Below are positions 44,035 through 53,300 of a stretch of 64,000 nucleotides of DNA, in pieces (the stretch's first letter is position 1; each line of letters opens with the position of its first letter). This DNA comes from Aquisphaera insulae (GTDB taxonomy: Bacteria; Planctomycetota; Planctomycetia; Isosphaerales; Isosphaeraceae). Location of the stretch: the NCBI RefSeq assembly GCF_011064615.1, contig NZ_JAALJH010000055.1, positions 1-64,000 on the forward strand, given 5' to 3'. Below the pieces are notes generated by a model, which made no database searches, was not told the DNA's origin, and saw only the letters and a list, made by a program, of their open reading frames with translations. The position numbers were made by a program, and so were the translations under genes.

Positions 44035-47000
44035 TTACGAGTCCTGAACAAACTCGGCGGATGCGGTCTTCAGGAGATTGTTCAGAACCTGCCCTATGGT
44101 CGTGATGTGAGGCGGATCGAAGAAACGACAGTGCTCGGCGGGGATGATGTGGGCGTCCACCCGACGGGCGAAGCGAGACCACCCTACATCCGGCGGAAGT
44201 GGAGTCCGGGAATACCCCGTCCAGGGGCCTCGAATCAGGGAGACATCGCCGTCGAATGGCTGTGTCCGGCTGCGATAGTAGGCCACCAGGAGTTCCTGGG
44301 TGCAGAGCATGTGGCCGAGTGCGGAGGAATACCAGGGGCGTCTGCTGAGGACCTTCCGCTGAAACCACGCGGGGGTTCCCTCGTAGAAAAGCACGTTCCT
44401 GAGCTGTCTCAGGGCCCCGATCGCATTCTTCTGGCTGCTCGGGGACGTCCCCGCGAGAGCGCGGAGCCCGTTCCTGACGACTCTCGCGAACATTCGAGCG
44501 ATCGAGAGAGTCCGATTGGGCTCCGCGTCCAGCACGAGGACTGCCGCCGCGGGCCTCCGCTGTTCCCGAAGCTGGCGCGCGACCTCGTAGGCAACGTGGC
44601 CCCCCAGCGAGAAACCGAGCAGGCAGGGGGACTTCGTCGGGCCGAGGCGATCCATGGCCTGGATCATCGCCCGTGCGATCATGGGAATCGACGGAAGCTC
44701 TCCTGTTCGGCGAACCAGGCGGTAAGGCATCCCGTAGAGAGCGTGACCAGCACGAATCACGTCACGAATGGGCAGCATGTTGAGGACCTGGTCGTCGATG
44801 CCCGGAAAGAGGAAGACCGGGACTCCCTCTCCTCCTTCGCGGAGGAGGACCGGAAGGTTGGGATCATCGGTCGTTGAGGCGGACGCGATGAGTTCGCCAA
44901 GGCCGCGGACGGTCGTCGCTCGGAGGAATTGGTTCACCGCGAAGGGACGTTCGAGGACTCGTTGCAGCTCGAGGCAGAGATTGATGGCGTCGAGGGAATT
45001 GCCGCCGAGGCCGAAGAAGTCGTCATCGAGCCCGAACGATTCGTGGTTGAGGATCTTGCTCCAGATCGACGCGACTTGACGTTGCGTCGACGTCCACGTC
45101 GCGGGATCGCCGCAGATCGAAGGGCTGGGGTCGGGCGAGTCGCCTAGCGGGGGCAACGGCAAGGCGCGAGGGTCCAGCTTGCCGTTGGGCGTGCAGGGCA
45201 GCCGATCGATGGGAATCACCCTCGCCTGGGCCATGTACCGCGGCAGTCGGGCCCCCAGTTGCCGCAGGATCGCATCGGGATCCAGGCCCTGGGCAGGACC
45301 GCTCGCAGGGACGACCCACGCCAGGAGTCGAGGCCGGTCCGGGACACGGTGATCGACCGACACGTAAGCATCACGCACCAGGTCGAGCGAGCGGATGGCC
45401 GATTCGATCTCGCCGGGCTCGATGCGGTATCCGCTGATCTTGACCTGGCGATCGACCCGGCCAAGGAAGTCGAGCGAGCCGTCGGCCCTCCAGCGAGCGA
45501 GATCACCGGTTCGATACCAGAGAGCGGAGGTAGAACGGTCGAGGGGGACAAATCGTTCGGCGGTCAGTTCGGGCTGTCCGAGATAGCCGAGGGCCAGTCC
45601 GTCGCCCCCGGTGAAGAGCTCGCCCACCGAGCCCACGGCATCGCGCCTGCCGCTCGAATCCAGCACCCGAACGGCCGTCCCGCGGATCGGTTTGCCGATG
45701 GGCAGCGGACGAGCGAACAGGTCCGTGGCCAGGTCGTCGGCCCGCATGGGATGACACGCGGTGAAGGTCGTGTTCTCCGTGGGGCCGTAGCCGTTGATGA
45801 CCGTGAGGTGGGGGAAGCGTTCGAGCAGACGACGGACATGGTCCGGAGAGACGACATCGCCGCCGGTTAAGACCTGCTGGAGAGGAGCCAGGGCTTCGGG
45901 CCGCTGATCGACGACCAGGTGAAAGAGCGCGGCGGTCAGCCAGGCCGTGTTGACCGAATGGTCCCGGACCGCGGCCTCCAGGGCGAGAACGTCGAACCGC
46001 CCGGGGGGAAGCAGGACGACTCGACCACCATTGAGGAGCGGTCCCCAGACTTCAAGAGTTGAGGCATCGAACGTGGTCGGGGAATGGTGCAGGAAGACCG
46101 TCGCCGAGTCCAGTTGCATGAAGTCGGGGTCGAGGACGAGCCTCAGAACCGCGCGGTGCGGCACAACGACGGCCTTGGGCGTCCCCGTGGAGCCGGAGGT
46201 AAACAGGACGTAGGCGGGTGCGGACATCCCAACGGCCGCGTCCGCCCGGGGCGGGCTGAGCCATTCCGTGCAGGGTCCATCAAGGCCGATCTCGAGCGCG
46301 GGCAGGGCATCGCGAGGGGTCGACTCCCCCTCCGAGATCACGGCGGCCGGCCTGGCGATCTCGCGGAGACGCTGCAGGCGTTCCGGGGGATCCGTCGGGT
46401 CGAGGGGCAGGTAGGCCGCCCCCGCTCGGAGCACCCCGAGCATCGCGGCGATGAGTGCGGGGGAGCGCGAGAGCTCGACGGCCACGACGTCGCCGGGGCA
46501 GACTCCGATATCCGTCAACCGACTCGCCACGTCGGAAGACCAGCGATCGAGTTCGCGGTAGGTGAGCGACTTGTTGTCCCAGACGACCGCGGGGGATTTG
46601 GGTCGCGAGCGGACCTGAAGCTGAAAGGCGTCGGGAATGGTGGAGAACAGCCGCTCCGCAGCACCTCCTTGCTCGAATGCCAGGATTCGGTGCCGTTCCT
46701 CGGGGCCGTACGGGGCATGGGCGGCGAGAGGAATTCCCGGATCGGCCAGGAGCGATTCGAGCAACGTCCCGAAGCGTTCCGCGAGGAGGGCAGCCAGCGG
46801 TTGCGAGCAGCGGAGGGAGTCGAACTCGATGGCCCCGCGCCAGTCGTCCGCGTCGCGGGTGAGCGTCAGGAGCAACTCGAACTTGGGCGCGTTGAGCGTC
46901 CACGGAAGCAGGCGGGTCTGGACGTCGGGCGCGTGCAGGAGAGGGAGTGGACTGTCGTGGCACACCAGTGCGACCTGGAGGATGGACTGGGGCCCCCGCG

Positions 47001-48564
47001 CGGGCTCTCCACCGATGCTCTGGACGATCCGAAGCAGGGTGACGTCCTTGTGCATGAAGGACCTGGCCAGTTCGCTTCTCGTTCGGGTGATGAGACAGTC
47101 GAACGTCTCGCCGGCATCCACGGTCATGACCACCGGGAGCAGGTTCACGTGGCAGCCCACCGCGTGCTCGAGCGTCGGATCGTCTCGGAGACTCACCGGT
47201 AGCCCGAGGAGGAATCGGGGGCGGTCCGTCAGTCGATGCAGGAAGACCGCGTAAGCAGCCTGAAGGATCGTGTTCAGAGTCGTCTGGTGACGATCCGCGG
47301 CGGCCTGCAACGACCTCTGAATGCCGGCAGGCAACGCAAACCGGACCACGCCCGCAAGCCGGGAAGGTGCAGAGCGGCTCGCCCTGGGATCGAACGGTAG
47401 CGGGAAGGGCTCGGTGATCCCCTCAATGCGGTCCCTCCACCACTGGAGCTCCGTTGCCCTGGGCAACGCCGGGGTTTCTGGACCGGGAGACTGCGGAAGG
47501 GGAGGAAAATCGGCAAGCTCGAGCACCTCGGCAATCACTGCGTCGGAGGTCTCAGAAAACCCCTCGGTGCAGCCAATCAGTTGGTCGAGCTCGTCAAGAA
47601 TGATACGAAGTGACCATTCGTCGATCAGGATGTGGTGGATCTGGAGGACGAAATACCAGGACGTCTCGTCGCGGCGAGCGAGCAGGCCGCGAACGAGCGG
47701 GCCGCGGGCGAGATCCATCGGCCGGCATCCTTGCTCGCGGATCGCCTCTGGGACCTGGTCAGGCGGCCCGGCGTCGAATCCCGATCGCAGGTCGAGCTCG
47801 ATCCAATCCGGTGACAATCGGTCCAGGACCACCGCGGAAGGACTCGGAGATCGCTCAGTGCCCGGCAGGAACACGGTGCGTAAGGAAGGGTGGCGTGCCA
47901 CCACGGCCTCCAGCGCCAGCCGAATCCTCGCCGGTTCCACGGGACCGATCAGCTCGTAAGCAACGGTCTCGATGAACGCGGTCGATCCGGGCTCCCACCG
48001 GTCGATAATGTAAAGACCCAGTTGCGCATCGTTCAGGGGCTGGTTTTCCGGACTCGGGAGCACTTCCTCCGCTCGCGGGGCCCTGTCTGCGGAATCCGCC
48101 GTGGTGGCCATCGACGCTCGGACGGCCCCGTCAGGGTCGACCGCCGCCTCGCGCACAACCTCGGTGTCGAACGTGGCCGGGAGCCGGGGACCTGAAATCG
48201 CGATCCGCGAGCGAAGCTCCTGGAGTAATTCGGAGAACCGCGGCCTGGTATACACGACGTGGAGAGGCAACTTGACGTCGAATTCTCGCTGGACGAGAAG
48301 CTGCAACGTCAGGGCATCCAGGCTGGTGCCGCCCAGGGCGAAAAAGCTGTCACACGTCGGGCTCGGAGCGCAGTGAAGCAAGCGGCTCCAGAGGGACAGG
48401 AAAGTACCGGCGAGCACCTCGTACTCCTGATCCGGAACCAGATCCGCTCCATCACTCAGGTCACCGGGCCTATCGTTTCGAAATGTCTCCGCCGATTTCG
48501 ACGCGGTTCTTGACTGCATCATCGATCTCTGGGGAAACTCGATCGTCGAAACAGCATCACCCAT
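44035..48564 (-). CDS. Single-module nonribosomal peptide synthetase, T-C-A-T-TE
   Basis: 1509 residues. Domains: carrier T1 (about 45-120, FFALGGTSLDAL, Ser81), condensation (about 170-600, HHILIDEWS at 310-318 with DE in place of the usual DG), adenylation (about 640-1135, LFTSGSTGTPK, GYGPTENTT, YRTGDL, NGKLD), carrier T2 (FFGLGGNSLDAI, Ser1190) and thioesterase (about 1245-1500, Ser1319 in GFSLGG, Asp1346, His1478). By alignment to GrsA numbering the A-domain code reads D-A-L-W-L-G-G-T-F-K, close to the valine code DAFWIGGTFK of surfactin synthetase, so Val or another branched aliphatic is predicted. The leading T1 has no A domain of its own. No MbtH, phosphopantetheinyl transferase, exporter or second synthetase is in the window. 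Base composition looks somewhat less GC-rich than its neighbours. Confidence 0.93.
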   Translation of the reverse strand: MGDAVSTIEFPQRSMMQSRTASKSAETFRNDRPGDLSDGADLVPDQEYEVLAGTFLSLWSRLLHCAPSPTCDSFFALGGTSLDALTLQLLVQREFDVKLPLHVVYTRPRFSELLQELRSRIAISGPRLPATFDTEVVREAAVDPDGAVRASMATTADSADRAPRAEEVLPSPENQPLNDAQLGLYIIDRWEPGSTAFIETVAYELIGPVEPARIRLALEAVVARHPSLRTVFLPGTERSPSPSAVVLDRLSPDWIELDLRSGFDAGPPDQVPEAIREQGCRPMDLARGPLVRGLLARRDETSWYFVLQIHHILIDEWSLRIILDELDQLIGCTEGFSETSDAVIAEVLELADFPPLPQSPGPETPALPRATELQWWRDRIEGITEPFPLPFDPRASRSAPSRLAGVVRFALPAGIQRSLQAAADRHQTTLNTILQAAYAVFLHRLTDRPRFLLGLPVSLRDDPTLEHAVGCHVNLLPVVMTVDAGETFDCLITRTRSELARSFMHKDVTLLRIVQSIGGEPARGPQSILQVALVCHDSPLPLLHAPDVQTRLLPWTLNAPKFELLLTLTRDADDWRGAIEFDSLRCSQPLAALLAERFGTLLESLLADPGIPLAAHAPYGPEERHRILAFEQGGAAERLFSTIPDAFQLQVRSRPKSPAVVWDNKSLTYRELDRWSSDVASRLTDIGVCPGDVVAVELSRSPALIAAMLGVLRAGAAYLPLDPTDPPERLQRLREIARPAAVISEGESTPRDALPALEIGLDGPCTEWLSPPRADAAVGMSAPAYVLFTSGSTGTPKAVVVPHRAVLRLVLDPDFMQLDSATVFLHHSPTTFDASTLEVWGPLLNGGRVVLLPPGRFDVLALEAAVRDHSVNTAWLTAALFHLVVDQRPEALAPLQQVLTGGDVVSPDHVRRLLERFPHLTVINGYGPTENTTFTACHPMRADDLATDLFARPLPIGKPIRGTAVRVLDSSGRRDAVGSVGELFTGGDGLALGYLGQPELTAERFVPLDRSTSALWYRTGDLARWRADGSLDFLGRVDRQVKISGYRIEPGEIESAIRSLDLVRDAYVSVDHRVPDRPRLLAWVVPASGPAQGLDPDAILRQLGARLPRYMAQARVIPIDRLPCTPNGKLDPRALPLPPLGDSPDPSPSICGDPATWTSTQRQVASIWSKILNHESFGLDDDFFGLGGNSLDAINLCLELQRVLERPFAVNQFLRATTVRGLGELIASASTTDDPNLPVLLREGGEGVPVFLFPGIDDQVLNMLPIRDVIRAGHALYGMPYRLVRRTGELPSIPMIARAMIQAMDRLGPTKSPCLLGFSLGGHVAYEVARQLREQRRPAAAVLVLDAEPNRTLSIARMFARVVRNGLRALAGTSPSSQKNAIGALRQLRNVLFYEGTPAWFQRKVLSRRPWYSSALGHMLCTQELLVAYYRSRTQPFDGDVSLIRGPWTGYSRTPLPPDVGWSRFARRVDAHIIPAEHCRFFDPPHITTIGQVLNNLLKTASAEFVQDS

Positions 48565-49063
48565 AGATGCCGTACTGCGCCCATCAAAGGCTCCAGCTTG
48601 ATCCTAGCTCATCAGGATCATCCAGATGAAGTTTATTGAATCCTGGCGACCGCGACGTTGATGCGAATCAACAGGGGATGCGACCATCGTGGGATCATCT
48701 GGCAGAGTCCTGCTTTATCAAGCCCGCAGGGCGAGAAACGGCAACCCTGGAATGACACGGTCCTGGATCTCGATACGCCGGCCAGGCCAGGAACCACCTG
48801 GCGCGTGAATCCGGTTGACGGTGGCCGATCGTTTCGACCGGAGAGGCTCCGGGAAACGCGCCAAGGGTCCCACCCCTGCCTGATTCCCTTCGCGTCGGGA
48901 GTGAGGTACAAGTGACGGATGAAGGGTGCTCGCGGCGGTGGCCGGGCGCCGCATCGGAGAGCCTTGACAGGGCACCAGCCTGCCCCTGATCCGCGACCCG
49001 GCCCGAATGACGGTGGGCCCCGATCCTCGACCCGGGATCCTCAATCCAAGGAGAACTCTACAG
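48565..49063. other. Divergent intergenic region upstream of the NRPS
   Basis: 499 bp separating the NRPS and ThuA genes. It is AT-richer than the surroundings for about 120 bp next to the NRPS. It contains the inverted repeat at 48599-48620 and a plus-strand TTGACA (48964-48969) with no good -10 partner. An 85-codon plus-strand frame at 48658-48915 lacks coding character and is not called. Confidence 0.5.
48599..48620. promoter_or_regulatory. Inverted repeat over a possible NRPS promoter
   Basis: TGATCCT (48599-48605) and AGGATCA (48614-48620), spaced by 8 nt, form a perfect 7-bp inverted repeat 35 bp before the NRPS start. On the minus strand TAGGAT (48606-48601) could be its -10 box, with TTCATC 18 nt upstream. 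The overlap suggests an operator, but no cognate regulator is adjacent. Confidence 0.4.
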
Positions 49064-49963
49064 ATGTCGCGAACGATGAACCGCCGCGAGCTGCTCATGG
49101 CCGGCGGGGCCTTGTGGCTGGGCGCCGGGGCGCTCAACCGGGCCTTCGCCCGCCCGCAGGGGGCCGCCAAGAAGGTCCTCTTCTTCACCAAGAGCTCGGG
49201 CTACCAGCACGACCCGATCGCGCGGCGGGGGGACAAGCTGGGGCTCGCCGAGCGGATCCTCACGGAGGTCGGCAAGGAGCACGGCTTCGACGTGGTCTGC
49301 TCCAAGGACGGCCGGCTGTTCGAGCCCGACAAGATCGGCGAATGGGATGCCTTCGCCTTCTACACCACCGGCAACCTGAACGTGGCCGGCACCGACAAGA
49401 ACCCGCCGATCTCCGCCGACGGCGAGAAGGCCCTGTACGACGCCCTCCGCAACGGCAAGGGCTTCATCAGCATGCACTCCGCGACCGACAGCTTCGGCCA
49501 CCACGCCCCCCGCGACAAGGGTGCGGACGATCCGTTCGTCCAGATGATCGGCGGCGAGTTCATCATCCACGGCGCCCAGCAGGATTCCCAGATCGACGTC
49601 GTCGATCCCCACTTCCCCGGCATCGAGAAGGGGTTCGGCGAGTCCGGCCAGTTCACCCTCAAGGACGAGTGGTACGCCCTGAAGCACTTCCCGGACGACC
49701 TCCACGTGATCCTCGTCCAGAACACCAAGGGCATGCACGGCCATATGTATGAGCGCCCGAACTACCCGTGCACCTGGGCACGGTCGTACGGCAAGGGGCG
49801 AGTCTTCTACACCTCGATGGGCCACCGCGACGACGTCTGGGAGAACCCCAGGTATCAGGGCCTCCTGATCGGTGCCCTCTCCTGGGCGACCGGCAAGGTG
49901 GACGCCAACATCGAGCCGAACATCAAGCAGGTGACCCCCGAGGCCAACGTCCTGCCGAAGTGA
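49064..49963 (+). CDS. Tat-exported ThuA-domain protein
   Basis: 299 residues. A twin-arginine signal (MNRRELLMAGGALWLGAGAL) precedes a ThuA domain, the class-I glutamine-amidotransferase-like fold found in trehalose-utilisation proteins and in many planctomycete secreted proteins. Seen motifs: VLFFTKSSGYQHD, DVVCSKDGRLF, GKGFISMHSATDSFGHH, GGEFIIHGAQQDSQI and the end RVFYTSMGHRDDVWENPRYQGLL. The role is unsettled; a part in sugar turnover or signalling is supposed. Start at 49064 is fixed by AAGGAGA ten nt upstream; the frame is open to 49007. It ends at a strong hairpin shared with the convergent amidohydrolase. Confidence 0.9.
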   Translation: MSRTMNRRELLMAGGALWLGAGALNRAFARPQGAAKKVLFFTKSSGYQHDPIARRGDKLGLAERILTEVGKEHGFDVVCSKDGRLFEPDKIGEWDAFAFYTTGNLNVAGTDKNPPISADGEKALYDALRNGKGFISMHSATDSFGHHAPRDKGADDPFVQMIGGEFIIHGAQQDSQIDVVDPHFPGIEKGFGESGQFTLKDEWYALKHFPDDLHVILVQNTKGMHGHMYERPNYPCTWARSYGKGRVFYTSMGHRDDVWENPRYQGLLIGALSWATGKVDANIEPNIKQVTPEANVLPK

Positions 49964-49994
49964 TCCCGCGTCGCAGCATCGCGGTCTGAAGCCA

Positions 49995-50022
49995 CGGGCC
50001 CCGCGCCAAGGTGCGGGGCCCG
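49995..50022. terminator. Bidirectional GC-rich hairpin terminator
   Basis: CGGGCCCCGC (49995-50004), an 8-nt loop and the exact complement (50013-50022) stand between the stop of the ThuA gene (49963) and the stop of the minus-strand amidohydrolase (50025). A short T-containing stretch follows on the plus strand. Position and stem strength support termination in both directions. Confidence 0.7.
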
Positions 50023-50024
50023 CG

Positions 50025-53000
50025 TCATTTCCCGCCCGGGCCACCCTCGGCCCCGAATGCGACCTTGCCGCCCACGATGGTCATCACGACCCTTGACGCC
50101 AGCAGCTCCTTCGGTCTGACGCGGAAGAGATCGCGATCGACGACCGTAAGGTCCGCCTGCATCCCGGGCCTCAGGACCCCGAGGCGTCCCTCCGCGAATC
50201 CGGCACGGGCGGCGCCGGCGGTGAAAGCCCGGAGGGCCTCGTCGAGCGTCAATTTCTGCTCCGGGTGCCAGCCCCCATCGGGCTTGCCCTCCGCGTCCTG
50301 GCGGGTGATCGCCGCGTAGAGGCCCCAGAACGGGTTCACGATCTCGACCGGGAAGTCGCTCCCGAAGGCGAGGGGGACCTTCTCGTCCAGGAACCATCGC
50401 CAGGCGTAGCCTCCCCTCGAGCGTTCCGGGCCGAGCCGCGCGTCGGCCCAGCGCATGTCATCGCTGGCGTGAGAGGGCTGCATCGAGGCGATCACGCCGA
50501 GCTCCGCGAACCGCTTCACGTCCTCGCGTCGCACGACCTGGGCGTGCTCGATCCGGAGCCGGGGATCGCGGGCCTGGGGCACCGCCTTGAGCGCGGCCCC
50601 GTAGGCATCCAGGACCAGGGCATTGCCCCGGTCGCCGATCGCGTGGGTCGCCACCTGCCAGCCGTTCCGGAGCGAGAGGTTCGCCACCTGCTCGATGAGC
50701 TTCGGATCGACGAGCGTCAGTCCGCGGTTCTTCGGGTCGTCCGCATAGGGCTCGAAGAGGAGGGCCCCGCGCGAGCCCATCGCGCCGTCGATGAAGAGCT
50801 TCACGCCGCGGAGCTCGAAACGCGAGCCCGGGACGGGCGTGATGGGCCTGTGAGAGAGCTTCTCGAGGACGCTCGGGCCCGAGGCCGACGCCATCGCGTG
50901 GATCCGCAGGATCAGCTCGCCGGAGCGGTCGAGCTCGCGGTAGACCTTCTCTTCGGTCGCGGAGATCCCGGCATCGTGGACCCCCGTCAGGCCGGCGGCG
51001 AGGATTATCTTCTGAGCGGCCAGGATGCGGCGGCGGATCTCCGCCTCCGAGTCGGCCGGGACGACCCGATCGACGAGGCTCATGGCGGCGTCGATGAAGA
51101 CGCCGGTCGGCCGGCCCTCGGCGTCGCGGTGGATCTTGCCGCCGGGCGGGTCCTTGGTGTCCTTGCTCACGCCCGCCCGACGGAGGGCCTCGGAGTTGGC
51201 CCATCCGGCGTGGCCGTCCACGCGGCGGAGCCAGACGGGCCGATCCCGGACGGCGGCGTCGAGGGCCGCGGCATCGGAGAACTCGCCGCCCGGCCAGAGG
51301 CTCTGGTCCCAGCGCCCGCCGAGGATCCAACCGTCGCCCGGCGCGGCATCGGCCCTGGCCTTGACCCTCCGGGCGACCTCGTCGAGCGAGCGAACTTCGC
51401 GGAGGTCCACCTCCTCGAGACTCCTCCCCAGGGACTCGACATGGCCGTGAGCATCGACGAGCCCGGGCATGGCAAACGCGGATGGCCTCTCGACCACGAG
51501 GGTCCTCGGCCCGCGGAATCGCTCGATCTCGGCCCGGGACCCGATGGCGGCGACGAGCCCCCCGCGAAGGGCCACGGCCTCGGCCCAGAGTGCGGCCTCG
51601 TCGCCGGTCCAGATCCGCCCGGCGATCAGGATCAGGTCTGCCGGCCCGTCGGCCTGCCTCCTCAAGGCGCGGCCGGGGAGCTTCGCCGACGATGCCGGCT
51701 TGACCGTCGGCTGCCCGTCGGCGATCAGGGCGATGCCGTTGACGAGCAGGACTCGCACGCCCGGCGCGTAGGTCGTGGGCTCGTCGTAGGTCGCCGCGTC
51801 GCGGAAGGTGGAAGGATCGAACGCGACGACGTCTGCGTAGTTGCCCGCGCGGAGCGTGCCACGCTCCGGCAGGCCCAGGATCTGCGCGGGGAGCCCGCTG
51901 CACGAGCGGACGGCCTGCTCCAGGCTCATGATGTGGTCGTCGAGCGCGTATCGAATCTTGCGGGGGAAGGTGCCGTAGGCCCTCGGGTGCGGCCGGTCCC
52001 CCTTGCCGGGGACGTGAGTCGAGCCGTCGGAGGCCGTCGCCACGAAGTCGTGCCGCATGATCTCGCGGACATCGGCCTCGGACATGCCGAAGCCGATCGC
52101 CTGGGCGCCGCCGTGACGCTGGATCTCCAGGACCACGTCGAGCGGGGTGAGCCCCTCCGCCCGGGCGATCTCCACCAGGTCCTTGCCGGCCCAGGCCGGG
52201 CGGGGCTGGTAGCGGGCGATCCGGACCGCGGCGCCGCCGTCGCGCCGGTCGAGCTCCTTCTGGATCTCGGCCCGGAGCAGGGGGCCTCGCGACGGATCGG
52301 CGGCCATCGCGGCGAGGTCGTCGCCGGAGCCTCGGATGGCCCAGTGCGGGACGACCATCGCGCCCAGCTTCGTGGACGAGGCGATGTAGGGATACTGGTC
52401 GGCCGTGACCCGCTGCCCGGCCGCCCGCGCCGAGGCGACCCTTGCGACGAGCTCCGAGGCCTTTCCCCAGTTCCCGCGGCCGTTGGCCTTCAGGTGCGAG
52501 ATGTGGGCCGGCAGCCCGCCTTCCTTGCCGATCCGGATGGCCTCGTCGACCGCGTCGAAGAGGCCGTCCTCCTCGCTCCGGATGTGCGAGGCGTACAGCC
52601 CGCCCGCCTCGCCAACGAGCCTCGCCAGCTCGATGAGCTCCGCGGTCCGCGCGTAGCGGCTGGGGACGTAGATCAGCCCCGTGGCCATGCCCCAGGCGCC
52701 GGCGTCCATCCCCCTCGCCACGAGATGCTTCATGCGGTCGAGCTCGCCGCGGCTTGCCGGCCGGTCGGCGGTCTCCATCACGGCGTGCCGGAGGGTCCCC
52801 TGCGGGATCAGGTGGATCACGTTCGTCCCCGCGCCGTGGGCGTCGACGGCGGCGAGGTACTTCGCCACGTCGATCGGCCCGGAGCCGCAGTTGCCCGTGA
52901 CGACCGTCGTGACGCCCTGGGTCAGGTAATTCAGGTTGAGCCGCGTCTCCTTCGCGGCGATCCCCTCGTCGCTGTGGGTGTGCAGGTCGATGAAGCCCGG

Positions 53001-53258
53001 CGCGACGACCAGCGAGGAGACGTCCACCACCTTCGCGCCCGGCGCGACCGGGAACGTGCCGACGGCCACGATCCGGTCGCCGCGGACGGCCAGGTCGCCC
53101 CGCCTGGCCGGGGCGCCGGTGCCGTCGACCAGGGTGCCGCCCTTGAGGACGTAATCGGCCCGGACCGGCGAGGGCTCCGCCGCACCAGCCCGGCCGCCCG
53201 CCAGGCACGACGTCCAGACGGCCACCAGGACGAGAGGCCGCGTCTTCGAGAGTTTCAT
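50025..53258 (-). CDS. Fused D-aminoacylase and YtcJ-type amidohydrolase
   Basis: 1077 residues with a signal peptide (about 1-27). Two full amidohydrolase-superfamily enzymes are joined. Residues 35-520 are an N-acyl-D-amino-acid deacylase-like domain: HTH at 93-95, the metal-ligand Cys124 in GNCGSG, His225, His255 and catalytic Asp411 in ASDGSTHVPG. Residues 540-1070 are a YtcJ-like domain: HGH at 604-606, GVKLFIDGAMGSRGA, THAIGDRGN, RIEHAQ and GSDFPVE. Each half alone is a normal full-length protein of about 500 residues. There is no frameshift or internal start at the junction. The enzyme would act outside the cytoplasm on amides or N-acylated compounds. It heads a minus-strand group with the TIGR03067 gene. 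Confidence 0.88.
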   Translation of the reverse strand: MKLSKTRPLVLVAVWTSCLAGGRAGAAEPSPVRADYVLKGGTLVDGTGAPARRGDLAVRGDRIVAVGTFPVAPGAKVVDVSSLVVAPGFIDLHTHSDEGIAAKETRLNLNYLTQGVTTVVTGNCGSGPIDVAKYLAAVDAHGAGTNVIHLIPQGTLRHAVMETADRPASRGELDRMKHLVARGMDAGAWGMATGLIYVPSRYARTAELIELARLVGEAGGLYASHIRSEEDGLFDAVDEAIRIGKEGGLPAHISHLKANGRGNWGKASELVARVASARAAGQRVTADQYPYIASSTKLGAMVVPHWAIRGSGDDLAAMAADPSRGPLLRAEIQKELDRRDGGAAVRIARYQPRPAWAGKDLVEIARAEGLTPLDVVLEIQRHGGAQAIGFGMSEADVREIMRHDFVATASDGSTHVPGKGDRPHPRAYGTFPRKIRYALDDHIMSLEQAVRSCSGLPAQILGLPERGTLRAGNYADVVAFDPSTFRDAATYDEPTTYAPGVRVLLVNGIALIADGQPTVKPASSAKLPGRALRRQADGPADLILIAGRIWTGDEAALWAEAVALRGGLVAAIGSRAEIERFRGPRTLVVERPSAFAMPGLVDAHGHVESLGRSLEEVDLREVRSLDEVARRVKARADAAPGDGWILGGRWDQSLWPGGEFSDAAALDAAVRDRPVWLRRVDGHAGWANSEALRRAGVSKDTKDPPGGKIHRDAEGRPTGVFIDAAMSLVDRVVPADSEAEIRRRILAAQKIILAAGLTGVHDAGISATEEKVYRELDRSGELILRIHAMASASGPSVLEKLSHRPITPVPGSRFELRGVKLFIDGAMGSRGALLFEPYADDPKNRGLTLVDPKLIEQVANLSLRNGWQVATHAIGDRGNALVLDAYGAALKAVPQARDPRLRIEHAQVVRREDVKRFAELGVIASMQPSHASDDMRWADARLGPERSRGGYAWRWFLDEKVPLAFGSDFPVEIVNPFWGLYAAITRQDAEGKPDGGWHPEQKLTLDEALRAFTAGAARAGFAEGRLGVLRPGMQADLTVVDRDLFRVRPKELLASRVVMTIVGGKVAFGAEGGPGGK

Positions 53259-53300
53259 GTCGCGATTCCCGCGGGCGACGAGGTCGTCACTGACGGACGG

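Noticed and set aside
41869..48564. FabF and NRPS as one hybrid polyketide-peptide cluster
   Set aside because: They are on opposite strands with a LamG gene between them; the FabF lacks AT and ACP domains and the NRPS ends with its own TE.
48658..48915. 85-codon plus-strand frame in the NRPS upstream region
   Set aside because: No ribosome-binding site, mixed codon usage and no recognisable family.
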